Under the pieces are notes generated by a model. That model was not told the DNA's origin. It made no database searches and saw only the letters and a list, made by a program, of their open reading frames with translations. The translations under genes were made by a program, and so were the position numbers. A stretch of 64,000 bases of DNA from JAZGGS01 sp963764825 (GTDB taxonomy: Bacteria > Bacteroidota > Ignavibacteria > Ignavibacteriales > Ignavibacteriaceae). Each line of letters begins with the position of its first letter. The first letter of the stretch is position 1. The stretch is from positions 16,559 through 80,558 of the forward strand of contig CAVXUA010000017.1 in NCBI GenBank assembly GCA_963764825.1. The letters run 5' to 3'. This document shows, piece after piece, positions 1 through 10,050 of the stretch.

Positions 1-941
1 TGCGGGGCGCCCATAGCATATAATTCCAGCCTGTTATTGGTATTGATCTCGTATGCCATACCCATATAATATGCCCAGGCATCGGTCCAGGTTTTGTCAG
101 CATGTCCATCACCAACCTTGCGAATTCCTCCAAAACTCATGGCAAATTTACCATCTACTAACCCGGTATGCCCGAAGATAGATTGTTTATGAAAACCGCC
201 TGTGCCGAATTCATTTTTAAAGAATGCGCCAGCTTTGTGCTGTGAAGGGTCGGTAATAATATTCATCGTACCACCGATAGACGGGGTGCTTAATGTTGTA
301 GCACTCAATCCCCTCTGAAGCTGGATGGATGAAGTAGCATCACCAACACCATCCCAGTTTGACCAATATACCCAGCCGTTTTCCATATCATTAACCGGAA
401 TACCATTGATCATTACTCCAATATTTCTTTGGTTAAAACCACGAACATTAAATCTTGCATCTCCGGCTCCACCACCCTGACCGGTGGCATAAACTGACGG
501 AGCAGTGTTCATCACCAAAGGAATATCTTGAGAACCGAGATTGAGTTCCATTTGTTTCTTATCAATATTTGTAAATGCAACTGGTGTCTCTCTATCCCTT
601 ACCCTATCCGAAAAAACATTAACAGAAAGAGTGAATTGATATTCCTTCATAGAAAAGTCCAAAGTCATATCGGCGTTAACATTAATTTCCTGTGTAATTT
701 TGTCAAAACCAATAAAACTGCATGTTAGATCATACACTCCTGGTGCAACAGAAGAAATTGAGTACTCACCGTTTCCATCAGTGGCAGCACCCATGTTCAA
801 ATCTGGAAAATAAACATTTGCCCCAATTAATCTGTCCCCAGTTGTTCCATCTATTACCACGCCCGACACTGTATGTTGCGCAAACAGTGAGGTGGAAAAA
901 AGAACTGCCATAACAAAGATAATTTTGTATAGCTTATTCAT
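1..941 (-). CDS. TonB-dependent outer-membrane receptor, N-terminal part (runs off the left edge)
   Basis: About 313 residues are open in one frame to the window edge, so the C-terminal barrel is missing. The protein starts with a signal peptide ending near SLFAQ, followed by a carboxypeptidase-regulatory-like domain (HTVSGVVIDGTTGDRLIGAN, then DGNGEYSI) and a plug domain with FNVRGFNQRNIGVMINGIPV and IGGTMNIITDP. This is the usual order in Bacteroidota/Ignavibacteria receptors that import substrates across the outer membrane with energy from TonB-ExbBD. The start at 941 is supported by an AAGGAGAGG ribosome site just upstream. The substrate cannot be told from this part. It is divergent from the phosphodiesterase at 1271. 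Confidence 0.88.
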   Translation of the reverse strand, partial: MNKLYKIIFVMAVLFSTSLFAQHTVSGVVIDGTTGDRLIGANVYFPDLNMGAATDGNGEYSISSVAPGVYDLTCSFIGFDKITQEINVNADMTLDFSMKEYQFTLSVNVFSDRVRDRETPVAFTNIDKKQMELNLGSQDIPLVMNTAPSVYATGQGGGAGDARFNVRGFNQRNIGVMINGIPVNDMENGWVYWSNWDGVGDATSSIQLQRGLSATTLSTPSIGGTMNIITDPSQHKAGAFFKNEFGTGGFHKQSIFGHTGLVDGKFAMSFGGIRKVGDGHADKTWTDAWAYYMGMAYEINTNNRLELYAMGAP

Positions 942-1270
942 ATATCCTCTCCTTGAATAATTAATGAGAATTTATTTTGAAATTAGTATTATTTAATAAG
1001 TATCCACAATAAAGCTCATCTCAATATGCCCCCGGGAAAAAACTATCTAATATGACGTTCAAATATCTCTTTTCTTTAATAAGAATTCAAGTTTTTCCGT
1101 AAAATTTATTGAGAGTTAACAAATATTTAATTTTACCTGAAAGCTAATAATTCATATTATTCCCCAATTTTAAGTCATTCCGCATCAAAGATTTAAGTAT
1201 TTTACATCACAAAATTTAAAATCGATACAGTGATAAATATTTCTATACTTCGTTTCACTACTTAAAAATT
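942..1270. other. Intergenic region between divergent genes
   Basis: This 329-base AT-rich stretch separates two divergent genes and must hold both promoters. I see no RNA gene, no strong hairpin and no convincing ORF in it. Confidence 0.6.
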
Positions 1271-2500
1271 ATGAACCCGGCTAAAAACATAAATTAACTA
1301 TCCTTCTAATCTTCATTACAGTTGGCCTTCTTAATGCTCAATCACAACCATACGTTCTTCTTATTTCTTTTGATGGTTATAAGTGGGATTATATTAACCG
1401 GAGCATAACTCCTAATATCAGCAAACTAAGTGAAATAGGTGTTACTGCTTCTTCATTAAGACCGGTTTTTCCTACAAAGACATTTCCAAATCATATTTCA
1501 ATAATTACAGGAATGTACCCGGAAAATCATGGCATAATTGCAAATGAGTTTATTGATATTGAAAATAATGAAGAATACAAAATGTGGGATAAATCCATTG
1601 CAATTAATAGTAAATGGTACAAGGGAGAAGCTTTTTGGGAAACTGCAAAGAAACATGGAATAATATCCGCCAGCTATTTCTGGCCTTCATCGGCTCTTGA
1701 TGATCCGGATAAATGTCCTGATTATTTTCATGTTTATGAGCATAATCGACCTTATGCAGATAGAATAACCGCAGTGTTAGATTGGTTTAATCTGCCTTAT
1801 GAAGAACGACCGCATTTTGTTACGCTCTATTTTGATCTCACTGATGGAGTTGGACATAATTACGGACCAGAATCTGAAGAGATAAATGTTGCAATTGCTC
1901 AATTAGATACTTTACTTGGCTTACTGAGTGAAGGATTTAAAAAAATAAATTTGTTAGACAGTATAAATATCATTATCTCATCTGATCATGGAATGACTGA
2001 AGTTAGCGAGAAAAGATTAATAATAGTTGATGAAATGCTAATTGGTTATGATTATTTATTTTCCAACACCGGTCCTTTTATGTTGATCTATTCTGAGGAA
2101 GAGGAAACAGAAAAAATCTATAGAATCTTAAAAAAAGAAGAAAATCATTTTAATGTTTATAAAAGAGAAGATGTTCCGGAATATTTTCACTTTTCAAAAA
2201 ATGATTTAATCGGCGATCTGGTTCTAATTGCTGATATTGGTTGGAGTCTTATTAACCATGAGCAGCTTGAAAGGATAAAAGAACATCCATATCCTTCAAA
2301 GGGAGATCATGGCTACGACAATTTTCATATAGATATGCATGGAGTATTTATTGCTGTAGGACCGTCATTCAAACAGAATTACAATACTGGGACTATAAAT
2401 AATATTGATATTTATCCCCTTCTTTGTAAAATATTTAATTGCACTCCTGCAGAATAATATTGATGGTGATTTGAAAAGGATAGAATATATTTTAAAATAG
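1271..2500 (+). CDS. Ectonucleotide pyrophosphatase/phosphodiesterase-like alkaline phosphatase superfamily protein (two indels)
   Basis: The frame reads VLLISFDGYKWDYI, then the nucleophile-threonine motif FPTKTFPNHISIITGMYP typical of ENPP enzymes, then a metal site SSDHGMTEV and a late HGYDN. The family hydrolyses phosphodiester or pyrophosphate bonds at a two-metal site. A signal peptide (LLIFITVGLLNAQ) implies export. The long open frame lacks a start at its 5' end. An ATG at 1271 joins it if one base is missing from the A5 run near 1285. At 2455 an extra base makes a premature stop; the other frame continues NIDGDLKRIEYILK to 2500, the usual ENPP ending. About 400 residues when repaired. 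Confidence 0.8.
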
Positions 2501-2520
2501 AAAATGAAAAAATCCCGAAT

Positions 2521-3785
2521 ATGGAATTATTAAATATAGAATATGAAAAATATAAACTTGCCAACGGGCTGGAAGTTATTCTTCATAAAAATAGCAACTC
2601 ATCTCTCGTAGCAGTAAACCTTTGGTATAAAGTTGGTTCAGCAAACGACAGCAAAGGCAAAACAGGAATTGCTCACCTCTTTGAGCATATGATGTTCCAG
2701 GGCTCGCAGAATGTTCCGAAGGAGATGCATTTCCGTTATATACAGGAGGCAGGTGGAACTCTTAACGGCTCCACCAGTTATGATAGAACAAATTACTATG
2801 AAAAACTTCCTTCAAACTTTTTGGAAATGGCACTCTGGCTGGAATCTGATAGAATGGGTTACTTTTTACCTGCACTTGATGAGGAAAAATTAAATAACCA
2901 GAAAGATGTTGTAAAAAATGAACGGCTTGAAAGATACGATAACCAGCCGTACGGTCTTGCCTGGGAACTTTTAATTACAAACCTTTATAGCAAAAACCAT
3001 CCTTATAACTGGCCAACCATAGGATTTTTAAAAGATATAACCAGCTATACTTTAGAAGATGTATCAGGATTTTTCAAAAAGTTTTACACACCTAATAATT
3101 CCAGTTTAGTTGTTGCGGGTGATATTGATTTGGACAAAACCAAAGATTTTATCGAGAAATACTTTGGAGCAATTGAACCGGGGGCGGAAATTGAAGAGCT
3201 TGTTTGTGAAACCAACTCAGCAAAAAGAAAATATTTTGATAACTCATAAAGATAAAGTACAACTTGAACGGCTTTATCTTGCATGGCATTCAGATAAGCT
3301 TTATGGAGAAGATGATGCAGCGCTTGATATTCTTTCTGATATTTTAAGCGGTTCTAAAAATTCGAGATTACATAAACTACTCGTTTTCGAAAAAGAATAT
3401 CGCACAGGATGTTACTACTTTTCAGTTTTCCGGTAAGTACGCAGGACATTACATAGTAATAATAACTGCTAAACCCGGAATTACACTGGATAAACTAAAA
3501 ACTGAAGTGATGAATGAAATAGAAAAGTTGATTAGCGATGGAATAAAACCCCGCGAAATGGAAAAAGCAAGGAATAGCATTAATTCAAGCTTTATCTTTT
3601 CACTTCAAAAGCTGGATCTGCTGGCTGACCAGCTTAATATGTATAACTTTCATTTGAACGAACCAAACTCGTTCAATTTTGATTTAAACAGGTATAATAT
3701 TGTTGATGAAAGAAAAGTTATAAATGCAGCAGAAAAATATTTAACTAAACCAAACTTAGAAATCAGAATAGTTCCTGATAAATAA
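2521..3785 (+). CDS. M16 family zinc peptidase, catalytic member (two frameshifts)
   Basis: Near residue 55 the sequence shows the inverted zinc motif HLFEH with downstream glutamates, as in pitrilysin/insulinase-family peptidases. The frame breaks at about 3230 (an extra A in an A5 run) and about 3400, and all three parts align as one M16 protein of about 420 residues: N-terminal catalytic domain, then the C-terminal half with KYAGHYIVIITAKPG. Family members degrade peptides. No signal peptide is visible from the start at 2521. The next gene starts 3 bases after this one ends and encodes a zinc-less M16 partner, so the two probably act as a heterodimer. Confidence 0.88.
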
Positions 3786-3787
3786 AT

Positions 3788-5161
3788 ATGACGTTAAATA
3801 GAAAAAATATACCTCTGCCGGGAAATAAAATTAATTTTAACCCGCCGAACTTCCATAACTATAAACTGAATAATGGATTAGAGGTTTACTTCATTCCAAA
3901 ACCTGAGTTGCCGATAGTAAGAATAAACCTGGTTATTAACTGCGGCAGCAGGTTCGATCCTGTAAAACTTAAAGGGCTTACAAATCTTGTTTCAATGTGC
4001 ATAGATGAAGGTGCCGGAGAATATAATGCTCTTCAGTTAAGTGATGAGATAGATTTAATCGGGGCTCACTTTTCAGTTTACAGCGATGACGATTCTATTT
4101 ATATAACTTTACAGGTTCTTGCAGAACATTTTGAAAAAGGATTGGAGCTGTTTTAAAAAGTTCTGCTGTCGCCACACTTTAACGAAAAAGATTTTGAAAG
4201 AGAAAAACGTAAAGTCTTAACAAGGCTACTCCAGTTTAGGGATGAACCGGAATATGTTGCCAACACAGCATTTGAATTTTTGCTTTTTGGTAAAGGTGAT
4301 CCGTATGCTTCTCCAATTCCCGGATTTGATTCAACAGTAAACTCAATATCCAATAATGATCTAAAAAATTATTACTCTAAGTTATTTTGGCGCTGAAAAT
4401 GCTGCTATTGTGATTGTGGGCAGCATTAACGAAAAGGAATTGAGATCATCTTTAAACATTCTTTCAGATGAATGGAATATTAGAATTAAACCAGAAGGTT
4501 ATTAAGAGCGAATTGAACTTAAACAACAAAAAACTTTTTATAATTGATAAAAAAGATTCGGTGCAAACCGAAATAAGAACCGGGCATTTAACTTCTAAAA
4601 GAGATAATAAGGATTACTTCAACAAGCTAATGTTCAATTTAGTTTTGGGTGGTCAGTTTACGTAGCAGGATAAATCTTAACTTACGAGAAAAGCATGGTT
4701 ATACTTACGGAGCTTCTTCAAGATTTAATTATTATAAAGATGCTGGATTTTTTTATGTTTCAACTTCAGTAGGAATTGAAAATACTGCAAATGCGCTTAA
4801 TGAAATTTCTTCCGAGTTAAATGAAATTAAAAACGGGGTGAATGAGGAAGAACTGGAATTTGTAAAATCATCTGTAATCAGAAAGTTTCCGGCAAATTTT
4901 GAAAGTTACGGGCAGGTTGCTTCTAATTTTGTAGGCAAAATAATTTATGGTCTGCCGGATGATTATTTTGAAACATATATTCAAAATATTAAAAGTGTTA
5001 AACTGCCGGAAGTAAACGAAGCAGCAAGTAAAAGTATCTTACCCGGTTCGTTGTTAACTGTTTTAGTTGGCGATTATAAAAAAATAAGTGGTCAATTAAA
5101 AACAAATAAATATGGTGAGATATTAAAGCTAGATTACCAGCAGCTTCCGGAAATAAGTTAA
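3788..5161 (+). CDS. M16 family peptidase-like protein, non-catalytic partner (about four frameshifts)
   Basis: Immediately follows the catalytic M16 gene. The N-terminal half (KLNNGLEVYFIPKPELPIV, then LKGLTNLVSMCIDEGAG) is the M16 fold, but the HxxEH zinc motif is replaced, so it should lack peptidase activity. The C-terminal half contains LNLREKHGYTYGA, the conserved R/Y region that contacts substrate in M16 partners. Breaks fall near 4155, 4389, 4480 and 4655; joined, the protein is about 455 residues. Paired active and inactive M16 subunits are common in bacteria. I infer one operon from the spacing. Confidence 0.82.
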
Positions 5162-5166
5162 GCTGA

Positions 5167-6174
5167 TTAATTTTTAATTAGCGAAGGATTAATAAATTTA
5201 AAACCCACCTTCCTGTATCTTGCTATTTCGGGTAGTAATAAGCGGAACTCTTCTACGTTAGAAAGAATGAACAGTTTTTCTTCACCTAGATTTTTTACTA
5301 AACTATCAAATCTAGTATTTATATCTTTCTCTTCGTTATTTCCCAATTGATAGAATTCACTTTTAAGCAACAATTTAATATTTCGTTTTTCTAGTTCGGT
5401 CGAAATGACAGGGAAAACTTTCGAACGAAAAAGTTCAGATTCATCATCAAAAACAAAAAATATTGCATTAGAAAAAGAAACTATTATTGCTTTAACAGAA
5501 TTCAAAATCCTACTGTTTGGATAACCTTCACTTAATTTAAACTCAAGGTCATCAATTTCATCATCTAAAAGAAGAGCAAACTCTTTGCTTTTATTCAAAA
5601 TAAAATTGCTGTGTTTTTTATTTTCTTTAGATGGAATTAATAAAACCGCAAATGATTCTGGCACATCGAACAACAATGAATCTTCCTGATCATCAAACGA
5701 AATATTTTTTACTAAAAATCCAACCGATCCTCTTTTACGTACAAGCTTTTTATCATAATCAATATCAGCAGTTAGTTTAAGCAAACCGCCGGAGTATACT
5801 TCCAGTTTTGTCTTACCTCTCATTTTTTTCTCAAATGATTTTATTTCAACACTGTCACTGCAAAGCTCGGTATTAACCTCACTTATCAGCACAGGAATTG
5901 GAAGATCGGGCGGGAGTTTTATTTTATAGGATGAAAAAAGTGAATCAGGTTTGTTTAATAATTTCCTTACGATTATCCAATCCTCATCTAAACCAAAATT
6001 ATTAACTGCCTGTAAAAAGCGATTGTTAATTTCCAATCCGCTTAATATTGATGCTTCGCTTTCACGGTTGTCTTTTGGTAATAATTTATTGAGTAACAAA
6101 TTAACCGCAAGCAGAAGAATTGCAACAGCAAAAAGTATGTATACCGCTTTTCTTTTTGCATCTGGAGAAATCAT
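5167..6174 (-). CDS. Hypothetical membrane-anchored protein
   Basis: 335 residues, intact. One hydrophobic segment at about residues 12-30 follows a short basic N-terminus (SPDAKRKAVYILFAVAILL), so the protein is anchored in the inner membrane with most of it probably periplasmic. The rest is charged, alternating alpha/beta-like sequence with no motif I can name. A remote resemblance to divergent polysaccharide-deacetylase-like folds crossed my mind but no catalytic motif is visible. It converges on the M16 operon, with only 5 bases between stop codons, and lies downstream of the enoyl-CoA hydratase gene. Confidence 0.7.
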   Translation of the reverse strand: MISPDAKRKAVYILFAVAILLLAVNLLLNKLLPKDNRESEASILSGLEINNRFLQAVNNFGLDEDWIIVRKLLNKPDSLFSSYKIKLPPDLPIPVLISEVNTELCSDSVEIKSFEKKMRGKTKLEVYSGGLLKLTADIDYDKKLVRKRGSVGFLVKNISFDDQEDSLLFDVPESFAVLLIPSKENKKHSNFILNKSKEFALLLDDEIDDLEFKLSEGYPNSRILNSVKAIIVSFSNAIFFVFDDESELFRSKVFPVISTELEKRNIKLLLKSEFYQLGNNEEKDINTRFDSLVKNLGEEKLFILSNVEEFRLLLPEIARYRKVGFKFINPSLIKN

Positions 6175-6198
6175 TTAAGTATTAACTAACAAATTTTA

Positions 6199-6980
6199 TT
6201 ACCTATTTTTAAATGCAGGTTTTCGTTTTTCAAGGAAAGCTAACGTACCTTCTTTAAAATCTTCCGTTCCGCAGCAAAGAGCAAAAAGATCAGCTTCAAA
6301 TTTTAAACCTTCAGCAAGTGGCATATTATCAACAGCTTTAATTGCTTTTAAAGCATTTCGAATTGCCTGTTGCCCTTTGCTTGCAATTTTTCCTGCTAGT
6401 TTCATGGATTTTCCATTAATTCTGATTGCGGATAAACATGGTTCACCAATCCGAGCCGCAGTGCTTCGTTAGCATCAATCATATCGCCGGTAAGAATATA
6501 TTCTGCTGCTCTGCCCGAATTTATCTGCCGGGTTAAACGTTGTGTTCCACCATAACCTGGAATTATTCCAAGGTTAACTTCCGGCTGCCCAAACTTTACA
6601 TTATCGCTTGCAAGCCTTATGTGGCAAGCGAGTGCAAGTTCGCAGCCGCCGCCAAGTGCAAAACCGTTTACTGCAGCAATAACAGGTTTCTCAGATTTTT
6701 CAATTTTAGAAAAAACCGATTGCCCAAATTCTGCAAACTCTTTTGCAGTTATCATATCAAGTGAATTCAGTTCTTTAATATCCGCCCCTGCAACAAATGC
6801 TTTCTCACCGCTCCCTGTTAAAATAATAACCGAGACACTTTCATTATTATTTAACTCATCAAACGCCGTGCTTAATTCCTTGATGGTTTGATTGTTAAGT
6901 GCATTAAGTTTATCAGGACGATTAATTGTTACAGTTGCAACAGGTTCTTTTATTTCGAGTAAAAGGTTTTCGTAATTCAT
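6199..6980 (-). CDS. Enoyl-CoA hydratase/isomerase family protein (one frameshift)
   Basis: Crotonase fold: VATVTINRPDKLNALN near the N-terminus, the oxyanion-hole segment AFVAGADIKEL, then FALGGGCELAL and PEVNLGIIPGYGGTQRL, which place both catalytic glutamates of hydratases. The reaction would be hydration of a trans-2-enoyl-CoA in fatty-acid or amino-acid breakdown, or 3-hydroxybutyryl-CoA dehydration. The first 192 residues are in one frame and the last 65 (MKLAGKIASKGQQAIRNAL to KRKPAFKNR) in another, with the shift near 6403. The repaired length of about 260 is normal for the family. Confidence 0.9.
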
Positions 6981-6989
6981 TTTATTCTC

Positions 6990-7580
6990 TTAAAAATTTA
7001 TTAATAAAGGTAATCTTACATTTAAATTGAAAGCAAAGTACTGGTTTGATTTAAAATAATTGTACGAAGCAACTATCTCAAGTACAAACATTGAGATGCC
7101 AACCCCTGCACTCCCACCAAAAGCAGATATTTCTTCTTTAAAATTTGTTCTTCCTGAACCGATCTTAAATTCATGTAGTTTTTGTATAAAAGAATACGAA
7201 GCGGCTAACTCCAGCACGGGAATAAGCGGGACAATATCATCAAAAAGAGGACTTAGAAAATAACGGACTCCAACCTGTATGGGTATCGATCTTGTGGAAA
7301 GGTTGGAATAATCTGTTTCCTGGTAAAAATCCAGCGAGCCAGGATACTGTTCAAACCCTATCCTACCAAAAACAAAAAATGGAAGGTAATCGCTGTCTGT
7401 GTAAGAGAGTTCAAGGTTGAACCCGTAACCAAGATCGGTAGAGGTGGAGAAGCTTCCCACGGGAAGCCGTGGACCAACGCCCACAGCAATAAAAACTCCC
7501 TCTGCTTTACTTGCAGGAAGCTTTTCAGCAATTAAAACTGAAGGAAACATTAATAAGAAAATTAAAATGGTTTTTTTCAT
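6990..7580 (-). CDS. Outer-membrane beta-barrel protein of unknown role
   Basis: 196 residues with a signal peptide (TILIFLLMFPSVLIA) and then alternating aromatic/polar strands such as YGFNLELSYTDSD, FGRIGFEQYPG and VGVRYFLSPLF, ending in FNLNVRLPLLINF. A C-terminal phenylalanine after a strand is typical of outer-membrane barrels inserted by BamA. Eight or so strands could fit. Located 9 bases upstream of the enoyl-CoA hydratase start, so it may share its transcript, though a functional link is not obvious. Confidence 0.7.
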   Translation of the reverse strand: MKKTILIFLLMFPSVLIAEKLPASKAEGVFIAVGVGPRLPVGSFSTSTDLGYGFNLELSYTDSDYLPFFVFGRIGFEQYPGSLDFYQETDYSNLSTRSIPIQVGVRYFLSPLFDDIVPLIPVLELAASYSFIQKLHEFKIGSGRTNFKEEISAFGGSAGVGISMFVLEIVASYNYFKSNQYFAFNLNVRLPLLINF

Positions 7581-7649
7581 TTGCCGGGTTTATTATCAAT
7601 CAAAAAATACAAAAAAACATTCTGTGCTGAAATTGTTTTAAGCATATGG

Positions 7650-8120
7650 TTAAAAGTTATTTTGCATTTGCTCATTCTTATATTTTGTTCCTACGCCAAA
7701 TTTATTTATCATTTCGCCTCCATACTCAGCGGTTTTGATAAATGAAGAAAATTCCAATCAGTGCAAACAGAATAAATAAATATTTAATGATTCCATTAAA
7801 TTTTTTCTTCACAACAAGGAACGTCCGAAACACAGCTAATAAAAACAAAAAACCAGGTTGTATACGTTTGCATAAAACTGATGCGAATTAAAAATGTTAC
7901 TGCTGGCTTCATTCCAATGTTGATAAGCTTCGAATGCCTGGTTTCCGGTTAATACAGCAATAAATATTACGATTATTCCTATAATAAGAAGTATATATGC
8001 ATTTTGAGTAAATAATTTTTTGTTAAAAATAATTCCAATTATTTCTAAAAGAGAATAGGTTATTAATAATGCTATAGGAAAATGAACAACTTTTGTATGA
8101 ATATCTGCTAAGAATTCCAT
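7650..8120 (-). CDS. DUF2231-type predicted membrane protein (two frameshifts)
   Basis: The N-terminus VHFPIALLITYSLLEIIGI and the sequence TGNQAFEAYQHW fit the DUF2231 family of small four-helix membrane proteins. The first frame stops after FCFY. Reading on in the other frames gives a third and fourth membrane helix (FLLAVFRTFLVV, IKYLFILFALIGIFFIY) and the ending YGGEMINKFGVGT, which is also typical of the family. Shifts lie near 7845 and 7735. Repaired length is about 156 residues. No function is established for the family; association with redox or heme proteins is often seen but not here. Confidence 0.7.
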
Positions 8121-8174
8121 AATTCTTCTGTACTATAATTTTAAAACTTTAGTAATATAAAAAATATGTGCGCT

Positions 8175-8930
8175 TCATCCGCAAAGGACTGATCCACCGT
8201 TAACATTAAGAATTTCTCCTGTAATATGTGATGCAAGATCCGACGCAAGAAACAGAACTGGACCTGCAACTTCTTCAGGCATAGCAATTCTTTTTAGAGG
8301 GATATCATTACAAACTTTTTCAAAAATCATTTTATCATTCAAGCTATCTTTTGTCATATCAGTTATAACCCAGCCAGGCGCTATACAATTAACATTAATA
8401 TTGTATTCACCTAATTCTGCAGCAAGTGATTTTGTTAATGATATCATCCCGCCTTTTGAAGCAGCATAGTGAGAATGATAAGCTTCTCCCCTTTGTCCGG
8501 CCGTTGAAGCAATATTAATGATTTTCCCTGATCTGCTTTTTTTCATTCCGGAAACTGCATACTTTGTAAAAAGAAAAGCAGCGGTTAGATTTATTTTTAA
8601 AGTTTCTTCCCATTCATCAATAGTCATCTTACTAACCTCGGCTTCTTTCCAGATACCTGCATTATTCACTAAAATATCTATCTTACCAAAATGATCTTCA
8701 AAAGATGAAACAGTATCTTGTATTTCAACTTCGTTCATTAAATCAGCTTTAAAAGATTTTACTTTTGATTTGGAACTCAGCTTTTCTACTAATCTATCAG
8801 TTGATTTTTTATCAGCTTTAAAAGTGAAACCAACACTTGCTCTTGCTTCCGCAAACAAACGGACACAAGCTTGGCCGATTCCCCGGGAACCACCGGTAAT
8901 TAGAACAGTTTTGTTATTAAAATTTATCAT
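8175..8930 (-). CDS. Short-chain dehydrogenase/reductase, FabG-like
   Basis: 251 residues, intact. It shows the NAD(P)-binding motif TGGSRGIGQA at residues 11-20, NNAGIW, the catalytic Ser in INIAS and the YAASKGG active-site Tyr/Lys, and the C-terminal VNGGSVLCG common in 3-oxoacyl-ACP reductases. It could be a FabG for fatty-acid synthesis or a reductase for another keto compound; the neighbours (truA upstream by 2 bases, DUF2231 protein downstream) do not decide. No other fatty-acid synthesis gene is in the window, so I leave the symbol empty. Confidence 0.9.
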   Translation of the reverse strand: MINFNNKTVLITGGSRGIGQACVRLFAEARASVGFTFKADKKSTDRLVEKLSSKSKVKSFKADLMNEVEIQDTVSSFEDHFGKIDILVNNAGIWKEAEVSKMTIDEWEETLKINLTAAFLFTKYAVSGMKKSRSGKIINIASTAGQRGEAYHSHYAASKGGMISLTKSLAAELGEYNINVNCIAPGWVITDMTKDSLNDKMIFEKVCNDIPLKRIAMPEEVAGPVLFLASDLASHITGEILNVNGGSVLCG

Positions 8931-8932
8931 TA

Positions 8933-9661
8933 CTAATAAGATACTTTATATAAAAATAATCCTTTAGCCGGTACTGCTTCAGCAGCAGCTTCTCTATCTT
9001 TTTTAGAAAAAATTTCGTTAATATAATTTTCACCTAAATCTTTTTCCATTGCACGAAGCAGAGTACCTGTAATTGTGCGCACCATTCCATGTAAAAATCT
9101 ATTTGCCTGGATTAAAAAAATAATGAGATCATTTGTTTCTCTCCAGCGCGCATGGTAAATATTGCAGATTTTATTTTTTGTTTCACTGTTCTTTTTAGAA
9201 AATGATGTGAAATCCTTTTCACCAATAAAGCTAGCACTCAATTTATTTAGTACATCTATTTCTATCTTCCCTCTGTATTGAAATGAATAAGGATTAAAAA
9301 AAGGTGATTTATTCCTGCCGATATAATATAAGTAACTTCTCTTTTTAGCATCAAACCGTGAATGGAAAGATTCCACAGCTTTATCCGTTTTTCTTATAGA
9401 GATGTCATCGGGTAAAACTGAATTAAGTGAGTGTTGAAATTTATAAATATCAAGCTCCTGCCCCGTTTTAAAATTAGCAACCTGTCCCAAAGCATGAACC
9501 CCCGCATCAGTTCTTCCCGATCCAATTAGATTTATCTCTTGCCTAAGAATTGTATTAATGGAATTCTTAATTGTTTCCTGGACTGTGTTTGCGTTTTCCT
9601 GTTCCTGCCAGCCGGCGTAGTTGCCGCCATCATACTGAATTATAATTCTATAATTATTCAA
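8933..9661 (-). CDS. truA: tRNA pseudouridine(38-40) synthase TruA
   Basis: 242 residues. The start YRIIIQYDGGNYAGWQ and the active-site motif GSGRTDAGVHALGQVANF with the catalytic aspartate are diagnostic of TruA, which converts uridines 38-40 of the tRNA anticodon stem to pseudouridine. The C-terminal FLHGMVRTITGTLL completes the fold. Full family length. The stop lies 2 bases before the SDR start, so both are probably cotranscribed. Divergent from the hybrid kinase at 10051. Confidence 0.95.
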   Translation of the reverse strand: MNNYRIIIQYDGGNYAGWQEQENANTVQETIKNSINTILRQEINLIGSGRTDAGVHALGQVANFKTGQELDIYKFQHSLNSVLPDDISIRKTDKAVESFHSRFDAKKRSYLYYIGRNKSPFFNPYSFQYRGKIEIDVLNKLSASFIGEKDFTSFSKKNSETKNKICNIYHARWRETNDLIIFLIQANRFLHGMVRTITGTLLRAMEKDLGENYINEIFSKKDREAAAEAVPAKGLFLYKVSY

Positions 9662-10050
9662 TGGTGATTTTACTCTTAAAGAATATCTTCTTGTTAAAAT
9701 TCATTTCAAATTATCTGATTTAAAAATTACCCAAAATTTATTGTAAAAGTATTAGCCTTTAACTAATTGATTGATACAGATTACAATTGCCTGCATCTGC
9801 TCAAACAAGAGAATATAAGGAATATCAATCCTATTACTAATTAAACATAAAAATAGGTTGGACCAATTTATTCTTTCAAAGCATTGAGGTTTTATTTACA
9901 ATTTGTGCAAAAACTTCCTAATTTGCTCGAAAATAAATGTTTAAACCCTAAAATATATTGATTAAAAGCAGGGGGCGTTTGGCACGATATTTACATCAAA
10001 AGAAGACAATTTCAATAACTAATGGACGAACGTCACATAAGGGGCAAATT
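9662..10050. other. Intergenic region between truA and the hybrid kinase
   Basis: A 389-base AT-rich spacer between divergent genes. It must contain two promoters. A short open frame extends upstream of the kinase from 9958, but the AAGGGGC ribosome site at 10038-10044 points to the start at 10051. I see nothing else in it. Confidence 0.55.

Noticed and set aside
5162..5182. A/T hairpin between the M16 partner gene and 5167
   Set aside because: The stem is only A/T-rich with a mismatch and lies in a 5-base gap and the following coding end; too weak to call a terminator.
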